Positions 17,485-26,449 of a DNA stretch of 64,000 nucleotides are shown one piece after another. A program made the position numbers and the translations under genes. Source of the stretch: Streptomyces microflavus (lineage in GTDB: Bacteria > Actinomycetota > Actinomycetes > Streptomycetales > Streptomycetaceae); contig NZ_BMUG01000001.1 of the NCBI RefSeq assembly GCF_014650075.1, positions 62,001 through 126,000 on the forward strand. Reading direction: 5' to 3'. A model generated the notes under the pieces. The model had not been told where the DNA came from. It worked only from the letters and a program-made list of their open reading frames with translations, and did no database searches. How positions within the stretch are numbered: position 1 is the first letter of the stretch; each line of letters begins with the position of its first letter.

Positions 17485-18428
17485 GCGACCAGCAGTGGCA
17501 GCCGTTCGGGCCCCGGCCGCCCGGACCCCGTACGCCCACCGGTCCCTCGTACCCCGATGGCTCCGCCCACCCCTCAGGTGCGGCCCATCACCACTATCCC
17601 TCCGGCCCCTCGTACCCCTCCGGCCCCACCGGCCCCGAGCCGCCGTACGGCGGGGAGCCCGAAGGGTCAGAGCACGACGCTGCCGCCGCCTATGTCCTGG
17701 GCATCCTGGACGACGCCCAGGCGAGCGCCTTCGAGGCCCACCTGGCGGGCTGCGCCCGGTGCTCGGCGCATCTCGACGAGTTCGCCGGGATGGAGCCCGT
17801 GCTCGCGATGCTGGCCGAGGCGCCCGCGGCCGTGCCCGGGGCCCGTCCCGTACCGCACGTCCCCGAGCGGCCCGCGCCCAAGGTCCTCGGCGGGCTGATG
17901 GACGAGGTCGCGCACCGCAGGCACCGGCGCACCCGGCGCAGCCGGTATCTGATCGCCGCGGCCGCGGCGCTGATCATCGGCGGCCCGGTCGCCGCGGTCG
18001 CCGTCACGGCGGGCGACGGGGACGGCGGCCGCAACGTCGCAGTCGGGGACCCGCACCCCACCAGCCCGGCCGAGGACGCCTTCTTCCAGCACATGACGGA
18101 GAAGGTGTCGGGGACCGACCCCACCACCCGGGTCGGCGCGACGGTCGGCATGGAGAAGAAGGCGTGGGGCACCCACACGGTCCTGGAGCTCAAGAACGTC
18201 AAAGGCCCGCAGAAGTGCACGCTCGTCGCCGTCTCCAAGACCGGCGAGGAGGAGGTCGTGACCTCGTGGTCCGTCCCGCAGTGGGGGTACGGCATCGAGG
18301 ACTCGCCGCACGCTTCGGCGAAGTCCCCGCTGTACGTGCACGGCGGGGCGGCGATGGCCCGCGAGGACATCGACCGCTTCGAGGTACGTACGTTCGACGG
18401 GGAGCGGCTGGTGGAGATCGGCGCCTGA
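17481..18428 (+). CDS. rsuA: Zinc-containing membrane anti-sigma factor, probably RsuA
   Basis: A 315-aa protein with a Pro/Gly/His/Tyr-rich tail (1-60), then a ZAS anti-sigma domain with HDAAAAYVLGILD and the zinc motif H87-x3-C91-x2-C94 (HLAGCARC). A membrane helix (YLIAAAAALIIGGPVAAVAV) and a roughly 130-aa extracytoplasmic sensor domain follow. It should hold SigU at the membrane until an envelope signal or proteolysis frees it. Translation is coupled to sigU through ATGA. The extended N-terminal tail ahead of the zinc motif is longer than in typical ZAS proteins. Confidence 0.85.
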   Translation: MSDQQWQPFGPRPPGPRTPTGPSYPDGSAHPSGAAHHHYPSGPSYPSGPTGPEPPYGGEPEGSEHDAAAAYVLGILDDAQASAFEAHLAGCARCSAHLDEFAGMEPVLAMLAEAPAAVPGARPVPHVPERPAPKVLGGLMDEVAHRRHRRTRRSRYLIAAAAALIIGGPVAAVAVTAGDGDGGRNVAVGDPHPTSPAEDAFFQHMTEKVSGTDPTTRVGATVGMEKKAWGTHTVLELKNVKGPQKCTLVAVSKTGEEEVVTSWSVPQWGYGIEDSPHASAKSPLYVHGGAAMAREDIDRFEVRTFDGERLVEIGA

Positions 18429-18485
18429 GCGGACCCGCTCGTTCCGACGCGTAATCGCAACACTCGCCATGCGGACGACAGGTGC

Positions 18486-18503
18486 GCGAAGGCCCCCCTT
18501 CGC
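18486..18503. promoter_or_regulatory. Inverted repeat between rsuA and helD
   Basis: A 7-bp stem GCGAAGG/CCTTCGC encloses four C residues. TAGGGT follows at 18505-18510 and could be the -10 element of helD. The repeat could be a short terminator for rsuA or an operator; I cannot tell which. Confidence 0.35.
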
Positions 18504-18546
18504 ATAGGGTTGACGGCTGCCCGATGCACGTCAGAAGGGGGCCTCG

Positions 18547-20931
18547 GTGGCCGCGCAGGATGCCGCTGTCGATTCGCTGCGGGACCGGGAAATCGGTGTC
18601 GAGCAGGATCATCTGGACCGCGTTTACCACCGTCTCGAAGAGAAGATCGACGAGGCGGAATTTCTCATGCACGACGCCGTCAAACGCGGGCAGGTCGGCA
18701 CGCCCGGCGCCCTCGCCGAACGGGACGCCCAGGTCTTCCGGGCGGGCGTCCACCTCAACCGGCTGAACAACGAGTTCGAGGACTTCCTCTTCGGGCGGAT
18801 CGACCTGCTCCTCGGCAAGGACGGTGAGCGCGGCCCCGACGGCGCGTTCACCTCCGTCGAGCCGGCCGACGACGCCGTACGGGAGGACGCCACCGCGGAC
18901 ATCGCCGAGACGCTCCACATCGGCCGGATCGGGGTCCTGGACTCCGACTACGCGCCGCTGGTGATCGACTGGCGGGCCCCGGCCGCCGCCCCGTTCTACC
19001 GCTCCACCCCGAAGGAGCCGGGCCGGGTGGTACGCCGCCGGGTCATCCGCTCCAAGGGCCGCAAGGTCCTCGGGGTCGAGGACGACCTGATGCGCCCGGA
19101 GCTGACGGCGTACCTGGACGGCGGGAAGCTGCCGGTGATCGGCGACGGCGCCCTGATGGCGGCGCTCGGCCAGGCCCGCAGCCACACCATGCGGGACATC
19201 GTCGCCTCCATCCAGGCCGAGCAGGACCTGGTGATCCGGGCCCCCGCCGCCTCCGTCACGGAGGTCACCGGCGGCCCCGGCACCGGGAAGACGGCGGTCG
19301 CCCTGCACCGGGCCGCCTACCTCCTCTACCAGGACCGGCGGCGGTACGCGGGCGGCATCCTCGTTGTCTCCCCGACCCCGCTCCTGGTCGCCTACACCGA
19401 GGGGGTGCTGCCCTCGCTCGGCGAGGAGGGCCAGGTCGCGATCCGCGCGGTCGGCTCGCTCTCCGACGAGGCGGCGGGCACCGCCGGCGCGACGACGTAC
19501 GACGAACCGGCCGTGGCCCGTATCAAGGGCTCGTCCCGGATGCTCCACGTGCTGCGCAAGGCGGCCCGGGGCGCTCTGGAGCAGGGCGGCCGGCCCGCAC
19601 CCCGGCAGGAGGGCCAGCTCTCCTTCGGCGAGGAGCCCGCCGACGGGGCGACGGCACCCGCCGCCACCCCGAACCGGCTGCGCGTCGTCGCCTTCGGCGC
19701 CCGGGTCGAGCTGGAGGCCGACGACCTCCAGCGCATCCGCAACAACGTGCTGAGCGGCACCGCCCCCGTCAACCTGCTGCGCCCGCGCGCCCGCAAGCTG
19801 CTGCTCGACGCCCTGTGGAGCAAGTCCTCGGGGCGCGGCCGCTACACCGACCCGCAGCTGGTGGCGGAGCTGCGCTCGTCCTTCGACGAGGACGTCTCCA
19901 CCGAGACGCCGTTCCTGGAGTTCCTGAACGCCTGGTGGCCCGAGCTCACCCCGCGCCGGGTGCTGGCCGCCATGTCCGACGAGCGGCGGCTGGCCCGCTG
20001 GTCGCGGCGCATCCTCAACCAGGGCGAGGTGCGGCGCCTGGCGCGCTCCCTGAAGCGGCTGGACGCGGACGGCGGCGGTCCGCTCTCCGTCCACGACGTG
20101 GCGCTCCTGGACGAGCTCCAGGCGCTGCTGGGCACGGTCGTGCGGCCGAAGCGGAAGCGCGAGGCGGACCCGCTGGACCACCTCTCGGGCCTCGAGGAGC
20201 TGATGCCGCAGCGCGAGGAGACCCAGTGGGAGCGGGCCGAGCGGCTCGCGGCGGAGCGCACCGAGTACGCCCACGTCATCGTCGACGAGGCGCAGGACCT
20301 GACGCCCATGCAGTGGCGCATGGTCGGCCGCCGGGGCCGCCACGCCACCTGGACCATCGTCGGGGACCCGGCACAGTCCTCCTGGTCCGACCCGGACGAG
20401 GCGGCCGCGGCCCGGGACGAGGCGCTCGGCTCCCGGCCGCGCCGCCGCTTCACCCTCACGGTCAACTACCGCAACCCGGCCGAGATCGCGGAGCTGGCGG
20501 CGAAGGTGCTGGCGCTCGCCATGCCCGGCATGGAGTCCCCGTCGGCCGTCCGTTCGACCGGGGTGGTGCCGCGCTTCGTCCCGGTGGAGGGCGGCGACCT
20601 GGCCGCCACTGTCCGCGAGGAGGCGCGGCGGCTGCTGGCGGAGGTGGACGGCACGGTCGGCGTGGTCGTGGCGATGAACCGCCGCGCCCAGGCCCGTGAG
20701 TGGCTCGCCGAGCTGGGGGAGCGGGTGGTGGCGCTGGGCAGCCTGGAGGCGAAGGGGCTGGAGTACGACGCCACGGTGGTCGTCTCGCCCGCGGAGATCG
20801 CGGACGAGTCCCCGGCGGGGCTGCGGGTGCTGTACGTGGCGCTGACCCGGGCCACCCAGCAGCTCACGGTGGTCTCGGGGGAGCGGGACATGCCGGACGA
20901 GGACGGGGTGCCGGACCTGCTGAGGGAGTGA
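18547..20931 (+). CDS. helD: HelD-type RNA polymerase recycling ATPase (UvrD/Rep-like helicase)
   Basis: A 794-aa SF1 motor. The N-terminus is a charged helical hairpin (EEKIDEAEFLMHDA) of the kind HelD inserts into RNA polymerase. Walker A GGPGTGKT is near residue 241, Walker B VDEAQDLTPMQW near 579. SF1 motifs GLEYDATVVVSP and YVALTRATQQL are at the end. In Gram-positive bacteria HelD strips stalled RNA polymerase from DNA and nucleic acid; actinobacterial class II relatives also protect from rifamycins. GTG start, no operon partner downstream. Confidence 0.88.
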   Translation: MAAQDAAVDSLRDREIGVEQDHLDRVYHRLEEKIDEAEFLMHDAVKRGQVGTPGALAERDAQVFRAGVHLNRLNNEFEDFLFGRIDLLLGKDGERGPDGAFTSVEPADDAVREDATADIAETLHIGRIGVLDSDYAPLVIDWRAPAAAPFYRSTPKEPGRVVRRRVIRSKGRKVLGVEDDLMRPELTAYLDGGKLPVIGDGALMAALGQARSHTMRDIVASIQAEQDLVIRAPAASVTEVTGGPGTGKTAVALHRAAYLLYQDRRRYAGGILVVSPTPLLVAYTEGVLPSLGEEGQVAIRAVGSLSDEAAGTAGATTYDEPAVARIKGSSRMLHVLRKAARGALEQGGRPAPRQEGQLSFGEEPADGATAPAATPNRLRVVAFGARVELEADDLQRIRNNVLSGTAPVNLLRPRARKLLLDALWSKSSGRGRYTDPQLVAELRSSFDEDVSTETPFLEFLNAWWPELTPRRVLAAMSDERRLARWSRRILNQGEVRRLARSLKRLDADGGGPLSVHDVALLDELQALLGTVVRPKRKREADPLDHLSGLEELMPQREETQWERAERLAAERTEYAHVIVDEAQDLTPMQWRMVGRRGRHATWTIVGDPAQSSWSDPDEAAAARDEALGSRPRRRFTLTVNYRNPAEIAELAAKVLALAMPGMESPSAVRSTGVVPRFVPVEGGDLAATVREEARRLLAEVDGTVGVVVAMNRRAQAREWLAELGERVVALGSLEAKGLEYDATVVVSPAEIADESPAGLRVLYVALTRATQQLTVVSGERDMPDEDGVPDLLRE

Positions 20932-21378
20932 CCGGACCTGCTGGGGGAGCGACCCGGACCTGCTGGGACGTGACGGCGCGCGAGTCAACCTGTCGCACGG
21001 GAATCACTTCTCCGGGGTCTTTGTTACCTTGGTACTGGCACCGACTCGATCCAAGCCCCCGGGCCCAACCTTCGTCGCTTCGAGCGACCACTTGCCGCGA
21101 GGCGAGCATGGCGGGTCGGTGCCACTCAAGTGAAAAAGACAGACCCGCGTCACCTGATGGTGGCGCGGGTCTGTTCTTGTTCCAGGGGTCTTTTCTGTTC
21201 GCGAACCCCGTTGGGGGTTCCGCCGAACGGGTGACTTCTCGTATGGTGGAAAACACTTTCCGAAAGATGGCAGTCATTACCTGCTACCAGTCGGTAGGTG
21301 CGACGATCGGGAAGCGTGACCGGAACGAGCGTTCCGGATACGCGGCAATGAAGCTTCAGGAAAGCGAAGGACTCGGCC
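20932..21378 (+). other. 447-bp non-coding interval before malic enzyme
   Basis: No convincing gene is present. The interval holds the candidate structured RNA described separately (21036-21174), then a 7-bp hairpin (21203-21209 with 21214-21220) and an AT-richer stretch with a TATGGT box (21242-21247) that may be the malic enzyme promoter. Near the gene there are small palindromes such as CCGGAACGAGCGTTCCGG. Confidence 0.6.
21036..21174 (+). ncRNA. Candidate small structured RNA or leader ending in a terminator
   Basis: A perfect 10-bp long-range stem (21036-21045 with 21115-21124) closes a multiloop. Inside are two hairpins: GTCGCT/AGCGAC at about 21074-21088, and CTTGCC/GGCGAG at 21091-21106 with a G-U pair. 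After five A residues comes a 16-bp stem (21139-21154 with 21159-21174, TGAT loop) followed by a T-rich run, a good intrinsic terminator. This could be an independent sRNA of about 140 nt, or the 3' leader of helD. I do not recognise the fold as a known riboswitch class. Confidence 0.5.
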
Positions 21379-22815
21379 ATGGCAACGGCGCCCAGCGTCT
21401 CGTACTCGATGACGGTCAGGCTGGAGGTGCCCGCGAGCGGCACCGCGGTCTCCCAGCTCACCACGGCGGTCGAGTCCTCCGGGGGGTCGGTCACCGGCCT
21501 CGACGTCACAGCGTCCGGCCACGAGAAGCTGCGGATCGACGTCACGATCGCGGCCTCCTCCACCTCGCACGCGGACGAGATCGTCGAAGGTCTGCGCGAC
21601 ATCGAGGGCGTCGTGCTGGGCAAGGTCTCCGACCGTACGTTCCTCATGCACCTCGGCGGCAAGATCGAGATGGCGTCCAAGCACCCCATCCGCAACCGTG
21701 ACGACCTCTCGATGATCTACACCCCCGGCGTCGCCCGGGTCTGCATGGCCATCGCCGAGAACCCCGAGGACGCACGCCGCCTCACCATCAAGCGCAACTC
21801 CGTCGCAGTCGTGACGGACGGCTCCGCGGTGCTCGGTCTCGGCAACATCGGCCCGATGGCCGCGCTGCCCGTCATGGAGGGCAAGGCGGCCCTCTTCAAG
21901 CGCTTCGCGGGCATCGACGCCTGGCCGATCTGCCTGGACACCCAGGACACCGATGAGATCGTCGCGATCGTCAAGGCGATCGCTCCCGGCTTCGCGGGCA
22001 TCAACCTGGAGGACATCTCCGCACCCCGCTGCTTCGAGATCGAGGCCCGGCTGCGCGAGGCCCTGGACATCCCCGTCTTCCACGACGACCAGCACGGCAC
22101 CGCCATCGTCGTCCTGGCCGCCCTGACCAACGCCCTGCGCGTGGTGGGCAAGAGCATCGGTGACGTACGGGTCGTCATGTCCGGTGCCGGAGCCGCCGGT
22201 ACGGCCATCCTGAAGCTCCTGATCGCCGCGGGCGTCAAGCACGCCGTCGTCGCCGACATCCACGGCGTCGTGCACGCCGGACGCGAGGACCTCGTCGCCG
22301 CCGACCCCGACTCGCCGCTGCGCTGGATCGCCGACAACACCAACCCCGAGGGCGTCACCGGCACCCTCAAGGAGGCCGTCGTCGGCGCCGACGTCTTCAT
22401 CGGCGTCTCCGCCCCGAACGTCCTGAACGGCGACGACGTCGCGGCGATGGCGGACGGTGCGATCGTGTTCGCGCTCGCGAACCCGGACCCCGAGGTCGAC
22501 CCGGCGATCGCCCGCGAGACGGCCGCCGTCGTCGCCACCGGCCGCTCCGACTTCCCCAACCAGATCAACAACGTGCTGGTCTTCCCGGGTGTCTTCCGCG
22601 GTCTGCTGGACGCCCAGTCCCGCACCGTCAACACGGAGATGATGCTCGCCGCCGCCGGAGCCCTCGCCGACGTGGTCGCCGAGGACGAGGTCAACGCGAA
22701 CTACATCATCCCCTCGGTCTTCAACGACAAGGTCGCCGGCGCGGTCGCCGGAGCCGTCCGCGCGGCCGCCAAGGCCGCGGCGGGCACCGGTACGGAAACC
22801 TCCACCTCCGTCTGA
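21379..22815 (+). CDS. NAD(P)-dependent malic enzyme with N-terminal ACT domain
   Basis: A 478-aa oxidative decarboxylase converting malate to pyruvate, linking the TCA cycle to acetyl-CoA supply. Residues 8-85 form an ACT-type small-molecule binding domain ([22 protein letters not shown]). The catalytic part has [11 protein letters not shown] with the active-site Tyr, [16 protein letters not shown] with the Lys, metal ligands in INLEDISAP and FHDDQHGTA, and a dinucleotide fold ([16 protein letters not shown]). The ACT domain suggests allosteric control, perhaps by an amino acid or acyl-CoA. It is preceded by the structured interval and followed by a terminator. Confidence 0.93.
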   Translation: MATAPSVSYSMTVRLEVPASGTAVSQLTTAVESSGGSVTGLDVTASGHEKLRIDVTIAASSTSHADEIVEGLRDIEGVVLGKVSDRTFLMHLGGKIEMASKHPIRNRDDLSMIYTPGVARVCMAIAENPEDARRLTIKRNSVAVVTDGSAVLGLGNIGPMAALPVMEGKAALFKRFAGIDAWPICLDTQDTDEIVAIVKAIAPGFAGINLEDISAPRCFEIEARLREALDIPVFHDDQHGTAIVVLAALTNALRVVGKSIGDVRVVMSGAGAAGTAILKLLIAAGVKHAVVADIHGVVHAGREDLVAADPDSPLRWIADNTNPEGVTGTLKEAVVGADVFIGVSAPNVLNGDDVAAMADGAIVFALANPDPEVDPAIARETAAVVATGRSDFPNQINNVLVFPGVFRGLLDAQSRTVNTEMMLAAAGALADVVAEDEVNANYIIPSVFNDKVAGAVAGAVRAAAKAAAGTGTETSTSV

Positions 22816-22842
22816 CCCGACCGTCCCCACCGCTTTCCCCCT

Positions 22843-22876
22843 GTTTCGCGGGTCCCTCAAGGGGTACCCGCGAAAC
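22843..22876 (+). terminator. Terminator of malic enzyme gene
   Basis: An 11-bp perfect stem GTTTCGCGGGT/ACCCGCGAAAC (22843-22853 with 22866-22876) lies 28 bp after the stop. Confidence 0.8.
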
Positions 22877-23110
22877 ACCCCGGGCCGCACCCGCCCGTGC
22901 CGTACGGCGCGTCGCGGGTCGCGGCGCCCCAAACGCCCCTTTAGGGTGGGCGGGCAGTGGGCCCCGTAGGGCCCGGCATCCGCTGCGGACCGCTAAGGGA
23001 AGCCGACGGAACGTCACCACGAGCAAACAGTGGCGCTTTTCGTTGACCCTGAAGGGTTCCGGATTGGCTTTCCCGCCGCAGGTGGGGGCAGGATGCGTAA
23101 TCGGGCGCGA

Positions 23111-23128
23111 GGGTCTGACATCAGACCC
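23111..23128. promoter_or_regulatory. Perfect palindrome upstream of hupA
   Basis: GGGTCTGA and TCAGACCC are separated by CA, 84 bp before the hupA start codon. The dyad is typical of a dimeric repressor operator, but could also form a hairpin in the leader. No specific regulator is recognised. Confidence 0.4.
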
Positions 23129-23211
23129 GGGTCCGGGGACTGTCAGAGGGCCCTGGCAGCATCGGCTTCGATCTCACGCCTCACAGGCAAGAAGAACACG
23201 GGAGTAACAAC

Positions 23212-23493
23212 ATGAACCGCAGTGAGCTGGTGGCCGCCCTGGCCGACCGCGCCGAGGTGACTCGCAAGGACGCCGACGCCGTGCTGGCCGCGCTCGCCGA
23301 GACCGTCGGTGAGATCGTCGCCAAGGGCGACGAGAAGGTCACCATCCCCGGCTTCCTGACCTTCGAGCGCACCCACCGTGCCGCTCGCACCGCTCGCAAC
23401 CCGCAGACCGGCGACCCGATCAACATCCCCGCCGGCTACAGCGTGAAGGTCTCCGCGGGCTCGAAGCTCAAGGAAGCCGCCAAGGGTAAGTAA
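23212..23493 (+). CDS. hupA: HU-family nucleoid protein
   Basis: A 93-aa histone-like DNA-bending protein. It starts MNRSELVAALADRAEVTRKDADAV and carries the HU arm signature (GFLTFERTHRAARTARNPQTG with the DNA-intercalating Pro region INIPAGY). The length is the short vegetative form; the sporulation HU (HupS) of streptomycetes carries a long Lys-rich tail that is absent here. It is a monocistronic unit with its own leader and terminator. Confidence 0.96.
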   Translation: MNRSELVAALADRAEVTRKDADAVLAALAETVGEIVAKGDEKVTIPGFLTFERTHRAARTARNPQTGDPINIPAGYSVKVSAGSKLKEAAKGK

Positions 23494-23508
23494 CCCTCAA
23501 GGCGCAAG

Positions 23509-23544
23509 GAGGGCGGCCACCCCCGACCAGGGGTGGCCGCCCTC
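23509..23544. terminator. Bidirectional terminator, hupA / DUF2000 gene
   Basis: A 15-bp perfect stem (23509-23523 with 23530-23544) with a short loop lies between the convergent hupA (+) and DUF2000 (-) genes. Confidence 0.85.
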
Positions 23545-23607
23545 GCGCATGCCAGGGGCACATGCGCCCCGCACAGGCCCCCGCACGCCGCGGGCCGCCC
23601 GGAATGG

Positions 23608-24057
23608 TCAGGGATGCATCCGCGCGCCCTTGAGGACCTTGTCCACGGCGTTGCGCGGCCCGTACACGGCCAGCCCCACCAGATCCAGCGCGTCCCGCCC
23701 CACCGCCCGTACCGCCGCCCGGTTGTCCCGGTCGTTCCCCGTGCCGAACAGGTCCGAGGTGAACACGGCCGTCACCAGGGACCGGGAGAGCGCCTTCGTG
23801 TGCGCGGCGGCCAGCGTCTCCTTGGCCCCCTCGAAGACCAGCACCGGCTGCCGGAGCATCGGCAGGTACGTCGTGGAGTCGGCGTCCTCGTAGGGCTCGC
23901 CGATCACCTCGGGCGCCGCCGTCCCCAGGCCGCTGACCAGGAAGGCGGTCACGTTCAGGCGCTGCCAGGTCTCCAGGTCGTCGCGGAGCAGCACCGCGAT
24001 CTTCGTGTCGAAGGCGATCTTCGTCTCGAAGCGGACGGGGGCATCGTCGGTGGCCAT
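23608..24057 (-). CDS. DUF2000 family protein
   Basis: A 149-aa protein with FETKIAFDTKIAVLLRDDLETWQRLNV and LPMLRQPVLVFEGAKETLAAAHTKA, typical of the DUF2000 family, small alpha/beta proteins related to peptidyl-tRNA hydrolase II folds. The biochemical function is not established. Start ATG 24057 (MATDDAPVRF) is chosen; a frame-consistent upstream ATG near 24090 is possible. It is divergent from the AraC-type regulator, with 82 bp between, so that regulator is a likely controller. Confidence 0.75.
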   Translation of the reverse strand: MATDDAPVRFETKIAFDTKIAVLLRDDLETWQRLNVTAFLVSGLGTAAPEVIGEPYEDADSTTYLPMLRQPVLVFEGAKETLAAAHTKALSRSLVTAVFTSDLFGTGNDRDNRAAVRAVGRDALDLVGLAVYGPRNAVDKVLKGARMHP

Positions 24058-24139
24058 GGTTCCGCTTCCGGTCTCGTACGTGTTTCTCATGGTCCGAGAC
24101 TGGCCGGTGGCCCCGGGCAGGGTCTTGTACGTTCTTTGC

Positions 24140-24970
24140 GTGACGCCAAGGCAACAGGCACGGCAGGAGATCTCGGCCTGGCGTCCGGCGGTCCCGGGCG
24201 TCGTGGAGGTCTTCCACGCCCGCTTCACCGAGCACGCCTACCCCATGCACGTGCACGACGCCTGGACGCTCCTGATCGTCGACGACGGCGCCGTCCGCTA
24301 CGACCTGGACCGCCATGAGCGGGGCACCCCCGGCGGCACGGTGAGCCTGCTGCCGCCGCAGGTCCCGCACAACGGTTCGCCCGCGACCTCGGACGGCTTC
24401 CGCAAACGGGTGCTCTACCTGGACATGACGCAGCTCGACGCGGGTTACATCGGGCCTGCCGTGGACACCCCCGACCTCGCCGACCCGCTGCTGCGCACCC
24501 GCGTCGCCCGGCTCCACACGGCCCTGGCGGACCCGGGCGACGCGCTGGAGGCGGAGAGCCGCCTGGCGTTCGTCGGGGAGCGGCTGAGAGGCCATCTGCG
24601 CCCCGCACAGGCCCCTGTGAGCCCGCCGCCCGGCCCGGGAGTCGCCCAGGACCTGCGCGAGCTCCTGGACGAGCGGCTGGACCGGGGCATCACCCTGGCG
24701 GAGGCCGCCCGGCTGGTCCACGCGCACCCCACCCATCTCGTACGGGCGTTCAGCGCGGCCTACGCGATCGCGCCGCACCAGTACGTGACGTCCCGCCGGG
24801 TCGACCGGGCCCGCCGCCTGCTGCTCGACGGGGTGCCGCCCGGCGAGGCGGCGACCGCCGTCGGCTTCCACGACCAGTCCCATCTCACCCGGCACTTCAA
24901 GCGGATCGCGGGGACGACGCCAGGGCGATACGCGCGTTCCCGGACAGCACGGCGCCCCGGCCCCCTGTGA
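24140..24970 (+). CDS. AraC-family transcriptional regulator
   Basis: A 276-aa protein. The N-terminal half is a cupin-like AraC ligand domain (VFHARFTEHAYPMHVHDAWTLLIVDDG, metal-like His cluster). The C-terminal half holds two helix-turn-helix motifs (GITLAEAARLVHAHPTHLVRAF and GEAATAVGFHDQSHLTRHFKRI, then GTTPGRYAR). Start GTG 24140 is chosen over an upstream frame at 24005, which would overlap the divergent DUF2000 gene. The partner gene is probably its target. Confidence 0.9.
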   Translation: MTPRQQARQEISAWRPAVPGVVEVFHARFTEHAYPMHVHDAWTLLIVDDGAVRYDLDRHERGTPGGTVSLLPPQVPHNGSPATSDGFRKRVLYLDMTQLDAGYIGPAVDTPDLADPLLRTRVARLHTALADPGDALEAESRLAFVGERLRGHLRPAQAPVSPPPGPGVAQDLRELLDERLDRGITLAEAARLVHAHPTHLVRAFSAAYAIAPHQYVTSRRVDRARRLLLDGVPPGEAATAVGFHDQSHLTRHFKRIAGTTPGRYARSRTARRPGPL

Positions 24971-24988
24971 GGGGACCGGGGCGCCGTG
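24948..24988. terminator. Terminator between araC-type gene and murA
   Basis: A 13-bp stem (24948-24960 with 24976-24988) with an inner CCCC/GGGG extension overlaps the end of the AraC gene and lies before the murA stop. It is symmetric and can serve both convergent genes. Confidence 0.8.
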
Positions 24989-25022
24989 TTCGCGCAGTGC
25001 TGTGTGCGGCAGCGCTGTGCGG

Positions 25023-26363
25023 TCAGACGAGTGAACCGCCCGGCAGTTCCACCTTCGCGCCGAGCTTTTCGAGCTTGTCCATGAAGTTCTCGTAGCCGCG
25101 GTTGATCAGGTCGATGCCGTGCACCCGGGAGGTCCCCTGGGCCGCCAGCGCCGCGATCAGGTACGAGAAGCCGCCGCGCAGGTCGGGGATGACCAGATCG
25201 GCGCCCTGGAGCTTCGTCGGTCCCGAGACGACCGCCGAGTGCAGGAAGTTGCGCTGGCCGAAGCGGCAGTCCGAGCCGCCCAGGCACTCCCGGTAGAGCT
25301 GGATGTGCGCACCCATCTGGTTGAGCGCCGAGGTGAAGCCGAGCCGCGACTCGTACACCGTCTCGTGGACGATGGACAGCCCCGCGGCCTGCGTCAGCGC
25401 CACCACCAGGGGCTGCTGCCAGTCGGTCTGGAAGCCGGGGTGGACGTCCGTCTCCAGCGCGATGGCGTTGAGCGCGCCGCCCGGGTGCCAGAAGCGGATG
25501 CCCTCGTCGTCGATCTCGAAGGCGCCGCCGACCCGGCGGAAGGTGTTCAGGAAGGTCATCATCGAGCGCTGCTGGGCGCCGCGCACGTAGATGTTGCCCT
25601 CGGTCGCCAGCGCCGCAGACGCCCAGGAGGCCGCCTCCAGACGGTCCGGGATCGCCCGGTGGGTGTATCCGTCGAGCTTGTCGACACCGGTGATCCGGAT
25701 GGTCCGGTCGGTGTCCATGGAGATGATCGCGCCCATCTTCTGCAGTACGCAGATGAGGTCCTCGATCTCCGGCTCGACGGCCGCGTTGGACAGCTCGGTG
25801 ACGCCCTCGGCGAGGACGGCGGTGAGCAGCACCTGCTCGGTGGAGCCCACCGAGGGGTACGGCAGCCGGATCTTGGTGCCGCGCAGCCGCTGCGGGGCCT
25901 CCAGGTACTGGCCGTCCGCCCGCTTCTCGATGGTCGCGCCGAACTGGCGGAGCACCTCGAAGTGGAAGTCGATCGGCCGGCCGCCGATGTCGCAGCCGCC
26001 CAGGCCCGGGATGAAGGCGTGGCCGAGGCGGTGCAGCAGCGGGCCGCAGAAGAGGATCGGGATGCGCGACGAGCCCGCGTGGGCATCGATGTCGGCGACG
26101 TTCGCGCTCTCGACGTGCGAGGGGTCGAGGATCAGTTCGCCCGGCTCGTCGCCGGGGCGGACGGTGACGCCGTGCAGCTGCAGCAGTCCTCGGACGACCC
26201 GTACGTCACGGATGTCGGGAACGTTGCGGAGACGGCTGGGCCCGCTGCCGAGCAGCGCGGCGACCATTGCCTTCGGCACCAGGTTCTTGGCGCCTCGGAC
26301 GCGGATCTCGCCCTCCAGCGGGGTGCCGCCGTGGACAAGCAGGACATCGTCTGTGCCGGTCAT
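25023..26363 (-). CDS. murA: UDP-N-acetylglucosamine 1-carboxyvinyltransferase
   Basis: The 446-aa enzyme transfers enolpyruvyl from PEP to UDP-GlcNAc, the first committed step of peptidoglycan synthesis in the cytoplasm. It shows LEGEIRVRGAKNLVPKAMVAALL with the active-site KN pair (26-27), and GLGGCDIGGRPIDFH with the PEP-binding Cys124, the fosfomycin target. Mycobacteria carry Asp there; this protein keeps Cys. ATG 26363 (MTGTDDVLLV) is chosen from a longer open frame because the conserved fold starts directly after it. Streptomycetes often have a second murA elsewhere. Confidence 0.95.
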   Translation of the reverse strand: MTGTDDVLLVHGGTPLEGEIRVRGAKNLVPKAMVAALLGSGPSRLRNVPDIRDVRVVRGLLQLHGVTVRPGDEPGELILDPSHVESANVADIDAHAGSSRIPILFCGPLLHRLGHAFIPGLGGCDIGGRPIDFHFEVLRQFGATIEKRADGQYLEAPQRLRGTKIRLPYPSVGSTEQVLLTAVLAEGVTELSNAAVEPEIEDLICVLQKMGAIISMDTDRTIRITGVDKLDGYTHRAIPDRLEAASWASAALATEGNIYVRGAQQRSMMTFLNTFRRVGGAFEIDDEGIRFWHPGGALNAIALETDVHPGFQTDWQQPLVVALTQAAGLSIVHETVYESRLGFTSALNQMGAHIQLYRECLGGSDCRFGQRNFLHSAVVSGPTKLQGADLVIPDLRGGFSYLIAALAAQGTSRVHGIDLINRGYENFMDKLEKLGAKVELPGGSLV

Positions 26364-26421
26364 GTATCTCGCGTTCCGGAGTGGTCGGGCAGGGGGCCAA
26401 CGAAAAGGGTAATGGCCTACT

Positions 26422-26449
26422 ACCCCCCTTCCGTAAGGCGAAGGGGGGT
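26422..26449. promoter_or_regulatory. Inverted repeat in the murA / yqgE intergenic region
   Basis: ACCCCCCTT and AAGGGGGGT (9 bp) flank a 10-nt loop about 60 bp upstream of murA. It could be an operator or a leader hairpin for murA. The rest of the 287-bp gap (26364-26650) holds no gene. Confidence 0.4.

Larger units (their letters stand above)
22816..23211 (+). other. Intergenic region between malic enzyme and hupA
   Basis: 396 bp with no gene. It contains the malic enzyme terminator (22843-22876), a TTGACC element at 23043-23048, and an 8-2-8 perfect inverted repeat GGGTCTGA-CA-TCAGACCC at 23111-23128 within the presumed hupA leader or promoter. The rest is unremarkable. Confidence 0.6.

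Noticed and set aside
18199..20988. 929-aa minus-strand open frame over helD
   Set aside because: It mirrors the GC-biased helD gene on the other strand, has no recognisable domain and lacks a ribosome site.
21036..21174. Assignment to a known riboswitch (SAM, ydaO, cobalamin, 6C RNA)
   Set aside because: The conserved sequences of these classes that I know are not visible, so it is left unassigned.
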